This document shows positions 1 to 8,405 of a DNA stretch of 64,000 bases, piece after piece. Under the pieces are notes generated by a model. It made no database searches, was not told the DNA's origin, and saw only the letters and a list, made by a program, of their open reading frames with translations. A program made the position numbers and the translations under genes. Position 1 is the stretch's first letter. Every line of letters starts with the position of its first letter. Origin of the DNA: Parvularcula sp964219355 (GTDB taxonomy: Bacteria > Pseudomonadota > Alphaproteobacteria > Caulobacterales > Parvularculaceae). The DNA lies in NCBI GenBank assembly GCA_964219355.1, contig CAXPOZ010000004.1, positions 372,001 through 436,000 on the forward strand. The letters run 5' to 3'.

Positions 1-1215
1 GGGGCCGATGGCGCGCACCGCCTCTTTCGTGCAGGCAATCAGGCTCGTGCGTTTGAGGAAATCAAGCGTCGAGAGCCCCGACGAGAACCGCGCCGCCCTT
101 GCGGTGGGGAGGACATGATCCGGACCCGCCACATAATCGCCAACGGCTTCGGGCGTATAGCGCCCAAGGAAGATCGCGCCTGCGTGCCGAACCAGCGGCA
201 GGAGGAGTTCGGGATCCTCGACCGCAAGTTCCAGATGCTCAGGCGCCAGCCGGTTGACCAGCGGCATCCCCTCTTCGAGCGAAGGCACAAGGATGATCGC
301 CGAATTATCGTCCCATGCGGCGCGCGTGATTTTGGCCCGCGGGCTTACCTCGATCATCGCCTCGATGGAGGCGGTAACCAGGCCCGCAAATCCCGCATCA
401 TCCGTGATGAGAACGCTTTGTGAGCTCGGGTCGTGTTCGGCCTGGCTTAAAAGGTCCGCGGCGATCCAGTCGGGATTATTCTGCCCGTCAGCCACAACGA
501 GAATTTCAGATGGGCCCGCGATCGAGTCGATGCCGACCTGCCCGAAGACCTCGCGCTTGGCCGCCGCGACCCACGCATTGCCGGGGCCGACAATCTTGTC
601 GACCGGCACAATGCTGTCTGTTCCATAGGCCAGCGCCGCCACGGCCTGCGCCCCGCCGACGCGGTAGATTTCCGTGACCCCTGCGATTTTCGCTGCCGCA
701 AAGACCAGCGGGTTCGCCTCGCCCTTTGGCGTGGGCACGACCATCACAAGGCGCTCAACGCCTGCGACCTTTGCCGGAATGGCATTCATCAGCACACTGG
801 AAGGATAGCTGGCGAGCCCGCCGGGCACGTATAGCCCGACCGCATCAAGCGGCGTCCAGCGCCAGCCGAGGACAACGCCTTCCTCATCTTCCCAGCGCTC
901 ATTCTGCGGCGTCTGCAGCGCATGATAGGCGCGGATTCTGTCGGCTGCGCGTTCCAACGCCGCGACCGCCTCCGGATTAGCCTTCGCCGCCAGCTCATCA
1001 ATCTCGTCCGCCGAAAGCCGCAGGCTTGCCGGGCGGTAGCCGTCGAATTTTTCCGTCAGCTCAAGGAGCGCCTGATCGCCGCGCGCCTGCACATCGGCTA
1101 TGATGCCGCGCACGGTCTCCCCTACTTCAGGGGAGCTTTCACGTTTGAGGGACAGGAGTTCGGCGAATGCCGTCTCGAACCCTGCCGCCTGCATGTCGAG
1201 GCGGCGGGCCATCAT
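1..1215 (-). CDS. hisD: Histidinol dehydrogenase, C-terminus cut off by window edge
   Basis: Translating the complement gives a continuous 405-codon frame with no stop before the window edge, so the last 25-30 residues are missing (family about 430 aa). HisD oxidises L-histidinol to histidine with two NAD+ in the last two steps of histidine synthesis, using Zn2+ in the cytosol. Family stretches seen in order are GLYVPGG, RVGGAQAVAALA, KIVGPGNAWVAAAKR, SIAGPSE, QAEHDPSSQ and PEHLE; the last two carry the zinc and catalytic His/Glu residues. The start is one of two consecutive ATG codons (1215 or 1212) and overlaps the DUF2948 stop in an ATGA, so translation is probably coupled. The order murA-DUF2948-hisD is common in alphaproteobacteria. 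Confidence 0.96.
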   Translation of the reverse strand, partial: MMARRLDMQAAGFETAFAELLSLKRESSPEVGETVRGIIADVQARGDQALLELTEKFDGYRPASLRLSADEIDELAAKANPEAVAALERAADRIRAYHALQTPQNERWEDEEGVVLGWRWTPLDAVGLYVPGGLASYPSSVLMNAIPAKVAGVERLVMVVPTPKGEANPLVFAAAKIAGVTEIYRVGGAQAVAALAYGTDSIVPVDKIVGPGNAWVAAAKREVFGQVGIDSIAGPSEILVVADGQNNPDWIAADLLSQAEHDPSSQSVLITDDAGFAGLVTASIEAMIEVSPRAKITRAAWDDNSAIILVPSLEEGMPLVNRLAPEHLELAVEDPELLLPLVRHAGAIFLGRYTPEAVGDYVAGPDHVLPTARAARFSSGLSTLDFLKRTSLIACTKEAVRAIGP

Positions 1216-1673
1216 TCGGCTCCGTGGTCGGGTTTCTTGGCGGTTCGCCACGGCTCAGAGATATCTTTCAGCGTACCGTTGATCGCCTCGACATCGAGGG
1301 CAATTCCCCCGCCCCCGGCCAGATTGAGCGTGATCGTTCCGCCATTCTCATCGCCCTCATAGGTGACAGAGAGAATGTCGATGATCGCCTCTTTTGCATC
1401 GAGCCGGACGGATTTCGTCCGCACACGGGTCACATCGTCGAAATGAACGCCCGTCCGCACCCGCAGGAAAGGCCCGTGGTTCCGCTTGACGCCGTCTTCC
1501 CAGACGAAGCGGTTCGCCACGAACGCAAAGCGGCGCTGGTTCGGGAACCAGCCAAGGTCACCGATCTTCGCGACGGCGTCCTGTAGGACCGAGGAGACGA
1601 TTTCGAGATCCTCGCCATCGGCAGCCAGCATGGCGAGAGGGATATAGTTTTTTGTGCTCATGGCAGGGGACAT
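1212..1673 (-). CDS. DUF2948 family protein
   Basis: Small conserved protein of unknown function, typical of alphaproteobacteria and usually found between murA and hisD, as here. It begins around MSTKNYIPLAMLAADGEDLE and carries the basic/aromatic stretch WFPNQRRFAFVANRFVWE. Neither a signal peptide nor a membrane segment is visible. I chose the ATG at 1673 because a GAGGGCGG purine stretch lies upstream; the ATG at 1661 and the upstream codon at 1691 are alternatives. The 3' end overlaps hisD by 4 nt, so the two are probably co-translated. Its cellular role is not established. Confidence 0.85.
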   Translation of the reverse strand: MSPAMSTKNYIPLAMLAADGEDLEIVSSVLQDAVAKIGDLGWFPNQRRFAFVANRFVWEDGVKRNHGPFLRVRTGVHFDDVTRVRTKSVRLDAKEAIIDILSVTYEGDENGGTITLNLAGGGGIALDVEAINGTLKDISEPWRTAKKPDHGAE

Positions 1674-1793
1674 AGGGTGTCCCGCCCTCAAGGGGAATGG
1701 GGGCGGTATGAATGGGATGGCCCCCTAACCTGTTAGCAGGAGAAATTTGAAAGGACTTTGCCCCCAGCCATAACTGGCGGGGAAATGACACGG

Positions 1794-2318
1794 TTAGTCA
1801 GCTGGGTTCTCCAAGCCTGTTATCTCCAAAAGGCGCGGAGCTGACGAGAGTGCCTCTGCAAGCTGCTGACGCAGCTCTCTGTCACAGCCATAGTTGTAAT
1901 GCAATTGGGAATATCCCTTTGCATCACGCCAAAGTACGAATACTTCAGGATGGTCAGTCCAGAACGATTCGCATTGAGATTCTTCCCTCAATACCAGGAT
2001 ATCTTTTGGGCGATGCGGTGCAAGCCGGTCTAAAAAATTGGACAATGCCGTTGGGGAAACCTTCACCAGACGATTGCTGACTTGCCAATCCTCGTAGTCC
2101 CCTCGCCAATATCCTTGTTCTACCAAGACATGTTGGTCGTAAAAGACTGTCAGCTTCAGCGAGTCGCATCTTCCGCAAAAAGGGCCCGGGCGTGTCTCAA
2201 AAGAAACCCACCCCACTTGTGGGTCTTCCGGTTCTGATGAACCGGAATAGGCGCAGCTGACTGCAAAGAGAGCGCTGGCAGATAGAAATAGCGATAGCCG
2301 GAGCATTTCGTCCCCCAC
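1794..2318 (-). CDS. Putative lipoprotein with a DUF6438-like domain
   Basis: About 170 aa. The N-terminus (MLRLSLFLSASALFAVSC) reads as a lipoprotein signal with a lipobox ending AVSC, so the mature protein should be membrane-anchored in the periplasm. The following segment, GPFCGRCDSLKLTVFYDQ, has the C-x-x-C and alternating beta pattern of DUF6438 proteins, whose function is unknown. Two more Cys occur later (SQCESF, YGCDRE). The ATG at 2318 or the one four codons inside it are both possible starts. Base composition looks closer to 50% G+C than its neighbours. The gene sits between murA and DUF2948, which are normally adjacent, so it looks like an insertion into a conserved operon. The DUF assignment is from pattern recognition only. 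Confidence 0.7.
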   Translation of the reverse strand: MGDEMLRLSLFLSASALFAVSCAYSGSSEPEDPQVGWVSFETRPGPFCGRCDSLKLTVFYDQHVLVEQGYWRGDYEDWQVSNRLVKVSPTALSNFLDRLAPHRPKDILVLREESQCESFWTDHPEVFVLWRDAKGYSQLHYNYGCDRELRQQLAEALSSAPRLLEITGLENPAD

Positions 2319-2385
2319 TCAATTTTGACGAGCGTACCACCTTTGGTTTTCGCTGGCCAAACCCGGATAGCGTGAACGTCTGCCT

Positions 2386-3651
2386 CTACTCCTCGTCTTT
2401 CACCCTCTCGACCAGTGCACCGACTGATTGCAGCTTCTCATCGAGCCGCTCGAACCCCCGGTCGAGGTGATAGAGCCGCGAAACCATGGTCTGCCCTTCG
2501 GCAGCGAGGCCTGCGACGATCAGAGACATCGATGCCCGAAGGTCCGTTGCCATGACCGGCGCGCCTTTCAGGACTTTCTTGCCCTTCACCGTCGCGCATT
2601 GCCCATCAATATGGATGTCCGCGCCGAGCCGCATCAGCTCGGGCACATGCATGAAGCGGTTCTCGAAAATCTTCTCGCAGATGACGCTGGTGCCATCGGC
2701 GAGCGACATCAGCGCCATATATTGCGCCTGAAGATCGGTCGGAAAGCCGGGGAAAGGCGCCGTCTCGACATTGGTGCCGACGGTCGGGCGGCCCCATTTG
2801 GTGACGCGAAGCCCGCCTTCCTCATCGCTCAGGGTCAGCCCGGCCTGCTCGAGGATCACATCCGCCTCGCCGAGCAGCGCCCGCCGGCCATTCTTCAAAA
2901 GCAACTCGCCGCCCGCGGCACCAACGGCCATGGCGTAAGAGCCCATCTCGATCCGGTCGGCCACGACCTGATGGGTCGCCCCGTGAAGGGACGCGACGCC
3001 CTTGATGCGGATCGTCTCCGTGCCCGCGCCTTCGATCCGCGCGCCCATCGCGATCAGGCACTCGGCAAGATCGATGATCTCCGGCTCTTTCGCCGCATTC
3101 ATCAGGACCGTCTCGCCGACTGCCAAAGCCGCGGCCATCATCGAATGCTCGGTCGCGCCGACCGAGACAAAGGGGAAAGTGATCTCCGCCCCGCGCAAGC
3201 CGCTCGGCGTCGTGGCGATAACGTATCCCTCGTCCAGCTCGATCTGGGCGCCCATGGCTTCGAGGGCTTTTAGGTGCAGATCGACAGGGCGCGCGCCGAT
3301 CGCGCAACCGCCGGGCAGCGACACCCGGGCCTTGCCTTCACGGGCAAGGATCGGTCCGAGCACGTTGAAACTCGCGCGCATCTTGCGGACGATGTCATAG
3401 GGGGCCTCGGTCGAAGAGATGTCCCCTGTCGTCAGGCTTAAAGTGGAGCCCTCGCGCTCCACCTCGACACCGAGATGGGTGAGTAGCTGAATGAGCTGAC
3501 GGACATCTGCCAGGTCCGGCACATTTTCGAGCGTCAGCGTGTCGGCGGTGAGAAGGGCTGCCACCATCACTTTGAGGGCGGAGTTCTTGGCGCCAGAGAT
3601 GGCAAGCTCACCATAGAGCTCGCGGCCTCCGATAATTGCTAGTTTATCCAT
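2386..3651 (-). CDS. murA: UDP-N-acetylglucosamine 1-carboxyvinyltransferase
   Basis: Transfers enolpyruvate from PEP to UDP-GlcNAc, the first committed step of peptidoglycan synthesis, in the cytosol. At 421 aa it has the normal family length. The substrate-binding Lys-Asn pair is in ISGAKNSALK (K22, N23), and the catalytic, fosfomycin-reactive Cys is C116 in LPGGCAIGARPVDLH. The sensitive form of that residue (Cys, not Asp) is therefore present. The ATG at 3651 directly follows the stop of the small gene at 3652-3801, so the two are probably co-transcribed. Confidence 0.97.
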   Translation of the reverse strand: MDKLAIIGGRELYGELAISGAKNSALKVMVAALLTADTLTLENVPDLADVRQLIQLLTHLGVEVEREGSTLSLTTGDISSTEAPYDIVRKMRASFNVLGPILAREGKARVSLPGGCAIGARPVDLHLKALEAMGAQIELDEGYVIATTPSGLRGAEITFPFVSVGATEHSMMAAALAVGETVLMNAAKEPEIIDLAECLIAMGARIEGAGTETIRIKGVASLHGATHQVVADRIEMGSYAMAVGAAGGELLLKNGRRALLGEADVILEQAGLTLSDEEGGLRVTKWGRPTVGTNVETAPFPGFPTDLQAQYMALMSLADGTSVICEKIFENRFMHVPELMRLGADIHIDGQCATVKGKKVLKGAPVMATDLRASMSLIVAGLAAEGQTMVSRLYHLDRGFERLDEKLQSVGALVERVKDEE

Positions 3652-3801
3652 TCAGTCCTTCTTGCGGTCCTTTGCGGCGGCTTTACGGCGGCGCAGATTT
3701 GCCCGGAGCGCTTCGCCGAGACGGTCCTCACGCGAGGCAGGCTCCTTTTTGCGCGTCGGCGCCTTCGGGGCCGGTGCTGGCGCCTTGTCCTCGTCCGTCA
3801 T
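3652..3801 (-). CDS. Small conserved basic protein upstream of murA
   Basis: Predicted 49 aa. An acidic/proline-alanine start (MTDEDKAPAPAPKAPTRK) is followed by a basic tail, REDRLGEALRANLRRRKAAAKDRKKD. Short proteins ending in this SREDRL-ALRANLRRRKA pattern are widespread in alphaproteobacteria; no function is known to me. The tail is probably a positively charged helix. Its stop abuts the murA ATG with no spacer, which indicates co-transcription. The frame stays open upstream to a GTG at 3972, but that extension has no family-like sequence, so I prefer the ATG at 3801. Confidence 0.6.
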   Translation of the reverse strand: MTDEDKAPAPAPKAPTRKKEPASREDRLGEALRANLRRRKAAAKDRKKD

Positions 3802-4132
3802 GGCCGAAATCCCGTAACCACCAAATCCAAGACGAGCGTGATAGCCAATCGCCCTCACCTTACGCAATGCCGCGCGATTCTCCTCCTCGCATGGGAACAT
3901 CATCTGGCCGGCAACAGAAATGACCATCCTCAAAGAGCCGCTTTCAGATCGCGACCGTTGCAGAAAAAGCACTGGGCAGTTTCAGAAAGTCTCTATCAAA
4001 ACAATACTTTGTCGTTTTTATACGGACTCAAAAAATCCCGAAACAGAAGACTTGGATATTTGTGACCAACACAAGCTCTAGCAACTCAAGGATGTTGCGG
4101 CTAATTTATGCTCCAATTTGAAGGGGGCACAA
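3802..4132. other. Intergenic region between divergent murA-side and membrane-protein genes
   Basis: About 330 nt separating two divergent transcription units. The part at 3980-4060 is noticeably richer in A+T than the surrounding DNA and probably holds both promoters. I cannot assign convincing -35/-10 boxes. No gene with coding character is seen on either strand. An AAGGGGG ribosome-binding site at 4121-4127 serves the gene starting at 4133. Confidence 0.5.
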
Positions 4133-5512
4133 ATGGACAGTGAAAAGACAAATCCTCCGCCCCCGAACAGGAATGAACCGCCCGAAGCCGCGCTGAAGCG
4201 TTTCGCCACGGAAGGTCAGCCGCCTGAGGCGGATCATGATGATCGCCGGAACTGGCCGGACGAGCCCGATCCCGATCCGGAGAATCACGCCTCTCACCGC
4301 GCCCCGAACCAGGCAGAGACCACGCGCCGCCTGAAAAAGAGTGACGGCAGCCGCCTGCCCCTGTCGTCAAAGAGATGGCGGAAGGCCAAGAGCTTCCTGC
4401 GCCGTTCGCAGCAGTCGAATTACTGGAAATACAGTGACGACGCCGATATCGAGCGCGAACCCGAAGACCTCGAAATGTTCAAGGATCGGCGCAAATACGA
4501 TCCAGAGCTCCACAAATACTTCAACTTCCGGATCGACTATTATCCGGGGTTCGAAAATGAGGATCTGGTCGACGGGATCTGGTTCGCCGATATCAATGAC
4601 GAGATGATCGAGGCGAAATTCCCGCGCGACACGGATGTGCGCGCGTTCATCTCCGCCTATCACATATCCGTCCGCCGCAATCAGTGGCTCAGCATCTTCC
4701 GTAAACGGATCTGGCAGGTGGCTGTCAGCCTGTTCCTGATTGCACCCATCTTCATGGCCACGGTCATGATCAAGGGCGGCGCAGCAGACGGCGCCTCACA
4801 GGGCGGGCTTTTCTCCTCTGGTCTGGGGAGCCTTGAGATCATCATGAGCGCGATCAGCCTGTTCATCGCCATGGCGGTGGCACGGACGCATCTGTCCTTT
4901 CTGAACCAGCAGCTGACGCAGGTGATGCAGGGCAATGCGCAGACACTGAATGCCAAGATCCAGCGCAGGCTGAACGTCCTGAGGCAGAACTTCACGCGCT
5001 TCTACAAGGCGATTTCGGAAGAGGAGTTCTTAGGCGCCAACTCGCAAGGGGCGGAATGGACCGACCGTGCGCGGTGGTGGACGCGGCTTGCCATGTGGAA
5101 CCCGAAGCGGATCGAATATATCGAGAAATTCCTTCAGTCGGAGATGCAGCGCATCCGCGTTTTCCGCCGCTGGTCGGACGCTATCGGGAACCTCATCTCG
5201 TTAGGTGTTTTCTTTGTGCAGGCCGGGGCAATCCTGTTCCTGATGTCCCGTATGGGTCCGGCACTGACGAATCTGCAATTAGGGATCGGGATCGCGTCGA
5301 TCGTGATCGCCGGGTGGATCACCTATATCTCGACCGGCAAGAAATTCTCGGTGCAGAATAGCTGGATCAAGCGCTGGATCGGCGATGATGACTGGCCGCG
5401 CTTCTCCAGCATCGGCCTCGATGTTGAAATCGGCGAGATCGTCCGGCGCGACAAGGACCGCATCCGGCAGGAGAAAATGCGCGGTGGCGGCTTCGGCAAC
5501 GGCGCAAGCTGA
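4133..5512 (+). CDS. Uncharacterised membrane protein with two helix pairs
   Basis: About 459 aa; I do not recognise the family. A long hydrophilic, proline- and charge-rich N-terminus (about 190 residues, very acidic/basic mixed) precedes two hydrophobic helices (about 194-212 and 233-250). An amphipathic linker of about 100 residues (RTHLSFLNQQLTQVMQG onward, coiled-coil-like) leads to two more helices (about 353-372 and 383-402) and a charged tail. The layout is helix pair, cytosolic linker, helix pair. The ATG at 4133 is chosen for the AAGGGGG box six bases upstream; a TTG at 4118 is in frame but lacks one. Neighbours are unrelated, so context gives no function. A distant resemblance to 2TM effector proteins such as SLATT is only a guess. 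Confidence 0.75.
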   Translation: MDSEKTNPPPPNRNEPPEAALKRFATEGQPPEADHDDRRNWPDEPDPDPENHASHRAPNQAETTRRLKKSDGSRLPLSSKRWRKAKSFLRRSQQSNYWKYSDDADIEREPEDLEMFKDRRKYDPELHKYFNFRIDYYPGFENEDLVDGIWFADINDEMIEAKFPRDTDVRAFISAYHISVRRNQWLSIFRKRIWQVAVSLFLIAPIFMATVMIKGGAADGASQGGLFSSGLGSLEIIMSAISLFIAMAVARTHLSFLNQQLTQVMQGNAQTLNAKIQRRLNVLRQNFTRFYKAISEEEFLGANSQGAEWTDRARWWTRLAMWNPKRIEYIEKFLQSEMQRIRVFRRWSDAIGNLISLGVFFVQAGAILFLMSRMGPALTNLQLGIGIASIVIAGWITYISTGKKFSVQNSWIKRWIGDDDWPRFSSIGLDVEIGEIVRRDKDRIRQEKMRGGGFGNGAS

Positions 5513-5536
5513 CCGGCCCTTGCAGGCGAGCGGGAC

Positions 5537-7111
5537 CTACCCTTCCCGCTTGCCGTCCACCCGGCGCGGCAAGGCGTCGGGATTTGCATCCCGTAGCATT
5601 TCCGGCAGTAGCCCTTCGGGGAAATTCTGGTAGCAGACCGGCCGCAGGAAGCGGTCGATGGCCAGCGTACCAACCGATGTCGTCCGCGCATCTGTTGTCG
5701 CCGGATAAGGCCCGCCATGGACCATGGCGTGACAGACCTCGACCCCGGTAGGAAACCCGTTAACGAGGATGCGCCCGGCCTTCCGCTCGAGCAGCGGCAA
5801 GAGATCTCGTGCCGCCTCCAGATCCTCATCCTCCATCTGCAGGGTCGCGGTGAGCTGGCCTTCCATCGCATCAAGCGCGGTGAAGACATCCGTGAGCCCG
5901 CCGCAGCGGACAATCAGCGAGACTGCGCCAAAAACCTCTCTGTGCAGAGCGATATCATTCCTGAAGGCCGCCGCCGTCGTCTCCATCAACGCGGCCGGCT
6001 GGCACGGATTGACCGCCGCCCCGCGCGCAAGCTCTTTCACATCCGGATGGTCCGACAGTGCCGCAACCCCATCCTGATAGGCAGAGGCAATCCCCGCCGT
6101 CAGCATGGCGGCGCCTTCATTGCCGCCAATCGTCGCGGCTGCCGCATCACGGAAAGCCAGATAGTCCGCCTCCGCCTCATCGATAACAAAGACGAGCCCC
6201 GGATTGGTGCAGAACTGCCCGGCCCCGAGCGTCGTTGAGGCGGCCAGCCCCTCCCCGATCTCGCCCCCGCGCGCAGCGAGCGCCGCCGGCAGGATGACGA
6301 CTGGATTGATACTCGACATCTCCGCATAGACCGGAATGGGATCCGGCCGGGCGGCGGCCACCTCGGCGAGGGCCAGCCCGCCAGCCTGCGAGCCGGTAAA
6401 CCCGACAGCCTTCACTTCGGGCGCCGACACAAGGCTCATGCCGATCTCAACCCCGCCATGGACAAGCGCGAAGGTGCCCGCCGGTAGGTCATGTGCCTTC
6501 ACCGCTTCATTGATCGCCTTGCCCGCGAGTTCCGACGTGCCCGGATGAGCGGGATGCGCTTTCGCAATAACAGGACACCCCGCCGCCAGCGCGGAGGCTG
6601 TGTCTCCACCCGCCACCGAAAAGGCGAGCGGGAAATTGCTCGCGCCGAAGACGGCGACGGGCCCCAGCGGAATTTTCCGGAGGCGCAGGTCAGGGCGCGG
6701 CAGCGGCGCGCGATCAGGCAGTGCCGGATCAATCCGTATAGAGAAACATTCGCCATTGCGTAGCTCTTCGGCGAACAGCCTGAACTGGCCGATTGTACGT
6801 CCCAGCTCGCCATTGAGGCGAGCCTCCGGCAGCGCGCTTTCGGCCATAGCCCGGGGCACGATTTCCGCCCGCGCCGCCTCCAGCCTGTCTACGATGGTTT
6901 CAAGAAAAGCCGCCCGCGCCTCGGGGCTCATGGCCGCAAAGACGGGTGACGCTTCGCCAGCATGGCGGGCTGCTTCGGCGACATCGCCGGGGCAGGCTTC
7001 GTGGAAGACCGGGGCCAGCATCTCACCGCTCGCCGCGGCAACGCCTGAGAATTCAGGCCCCTTGCCTTGACGCGCTTCGCCCCCGATCAGATTGACGCCT
7101 TCGATGGCCAT
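5537..7111 (-). CDS. NADP-type aldehyde dehydrogenase, 2,5-dioxovalerate dehydrogenase-like
   Basis: About 524 aa, soluble. It shows the ALDH superfamily features: cofactor-binding FGASNFPLAFSVAGGD, VGFTGSQAGG, a Glu-containing EMSSINPVVIL, and the catalytic Cys in GAGQFCTNPGLV near residue 300. The GQFCTNPG signature and the NFPLAFS stretch are typical of the alpha-ketoglutaric semialdehyde (2,5-dioxovalerate) dehydrogenase group, which feeds pentose, uronate or hydroxyproline breakdown into the TCA cycle. Substrate is inferred from family only; no sugar-acid genes are nearby. The ATG at 7111 has AGGGAG seven bases upstream; an in-frame GTG at 7120 is less likely. It ends 24 nt from the convergent membrane-protein gene. 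Confidence 0.88.
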   Translation of the reverse strand: MAIEGVNLIGGEARQGKGPEFSGVAAASGEMLAPVFHEACPGDVAEAARHAGEASPVFAAMSPEARAAFLETIVDRLEAARAEIVPRAMAESALPEARLNGELGRTIGQFRLFAEELRNGECFSIRIDPALPDRAPLPRPDLRLRKIPLGPVAVFGASNFPLAFSVAGGDTASALAAGCPVIAKAHPAHPGTSELAGKAINEAVKAHDLPAGTFALVHGGVEIGMSLVSAPEVKAVGFTGSQAGGLALAEVAAARPDPIPVYAEMSSINPVVILPAALAARGGEIGEGLAASTTLGAGQFCTNPGLVFVIDEAEADYLAFRDAAAATIGGNEGAAMLTAGIASAYQDGVAALSDHPDVKELARGAAVNPCQPAALMETTAAAFRNDIALHREVFGAVSLIVRCGGLTDVFTALDAMEGQLTATLQMEDEDLEAARDLLPLLERKAGRILVNGFPTGVEVCHAMVHGGPYPATTDARTTSVGTLAIDRFLRPVCYQNFPEGLLPEMLRDANPDALPRRVDGKREG

Positions 7112-7218
7112 GCCGCTCACTCCCTGATGCTAGCGCTCACATTTGCGCTTTGGAGCCGCCTAGCAGGATGCCCGCCGATGAAAAACCGGGCGGTACAGAG
7201 AGGCATAAATGAGGAAAA

Positions 7219-7293
<75 letters not shown>

Positions 7294-7372
7294 GGACCTT
7301 CGAGCGAGGCGCTATAGGGTTGGGCATGCGGCGGGTCAACGAAGAATTCGCGCCCGCCCTACCGTCAGCGCG

Positions 7373-8269
7373 CTAGTTCAGCATCTTGTCGATATCGAGG
7401 ACGAGGATCGCGCTCGCGCCAACTGATTTGAGCTCGGCGAGATGCTCCCACAGGACATCTTCGTTACAGACAGAATGGATGGCGACCATATCGCCCTCGC
7501 CTGCCAGCTCCAGGATCGTCGGCGAATCCGCCCCCGGCAGGACCGCCGTGATCGCCGGAATCGCCGAACGCGGCGCGTTCATCATCACATATTTAGCATG
7601 CTGGGAGGCGAGCGCCCCGCGCATCCGGCCTTTCAGTGCGCCGAGAATTTCCGCCTTGGCCACATCAAGCCCCGGCGCCGCGATCAGCAGCGCTTCGGAG
7701 CGATAGATCGTGTCCGCCACTTTCAGCCCATTGGTATCGAGCGTCGCGCCGGTCGAGACAATGTCGCAGATCGCATCGGCCAGCCCGAGCCGGGGCGCGA
7801 TTTCGTGGGCGCCATGCATCAGGACGATCTGCGCGTCCGTGACACCCCGCTCCTCAAGCCATGACTGGAGTAGCCCCGGATAGGAGGTCGCAACTTTCTT
7901 GCCCGAGAAATAGGCCGGACCCGCATAGGTCTCACCCTTGGAAACAGCGACACAGAGGCGGCAGCGAGAAAAGCCAAGCGCGTCAGCAATGACCGCGCCC
8001 ACGCCGTCGCGTGTCAGCCGGTCCTCTTCAAAGACATTGCCGCCAACGATCCCCGCATCCGCCGCCCCGCTGGCCACCAGTTCGGGGATGTCGTCATCCC
8101 GTACCAGCAGGACATCGATCGGCAGCTCCTCGATCCGCGCGAACAGGCGCGAGCGGCCATGCCGGACTTTCAGCCCGCATTTTGCGAGCAGGTCGAACGT
8201 GTCGTCTGCCAGCCGCCCTTTCTTCTGGACGGCGAGCCGGAGGCGCGGGGAATCGGTTTCTTTGGACAT
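7373..8269 (-). CDS. hisG: ATP phosphoribosyltransferase, long form
   Basis: Condenses ATP and PRPP to phosphoribosyl-ATP, the first and feedback-controlled step of histidine synthesis. At 298 aa this is the long (HisG_L) form: the two catalytic lobes (RLRLAVQKKGRLADDT; DAICDIVSTGATLDTNGL, the PRPP-binding loop) are followed by a C-terminal ACT-like regulatory domain (roughly 225-298, ADSPTILELAGEGDMVAIHS). That domain senses histidine directly, so no HisZ partner is needed, and none is seen here. Many alphaproteobacteria use the short HisG with HisZ instead. Transcription is divergent from the M13 peptidase gene. Confidence 0.93.
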   Translation of the reverse strand: MSKETDSPRLRLAVQKKGRLADDTFDLLAKCGLKVRHGRSRLFARIEELPIDVLLVRDDDIPELVASGAADAGIVGGNVFEEDRLTRDGVGAVIADALGFSRCRLCVAVSKGETYAGPAYFSGKKVATSYPGLLQSWLEERGVTDAQIVLMHGAHEIAPRLGLADAICDIVSTGATLDTNGLKVADTIYRSEALLIAAPGLDVAKAEILGALKGRMRGALASQHAKYVMMNAPRSAIPAITAVLPGADSPTILELAGEGDMVAIHSVCNEDVLWEHLAELKSVGASAILVLDIDKMLN

Positions 8270-8405
8270 GGCCGCCCTCTAGAGGGGGCTTGCTTTCTGA
8301 ACAAGCATCAGTTCATATCGATATTCGGTAAGGCGGCCCGATTTTTCCTAAGTGAACGGCGAGAATATTAGGGGGAGCCTCCTATCAACCCGAGAGGAAC
8401 CATCG

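Noticed and set aside
2428..3273. A 281-codon plus-strand frame across murA
   Set aside because: Antisense shadow of murA in high-G+C DNA; composition (many His, Arg, Gly) is typical of such shadows.
3802..3972. Upstream extension of the small gene before murA
   Set aside because: The extra residues show no family similarity and no ribosome-binding site precedes the GTG at 3972; the ATG at 3801 gives the conserved short protein.
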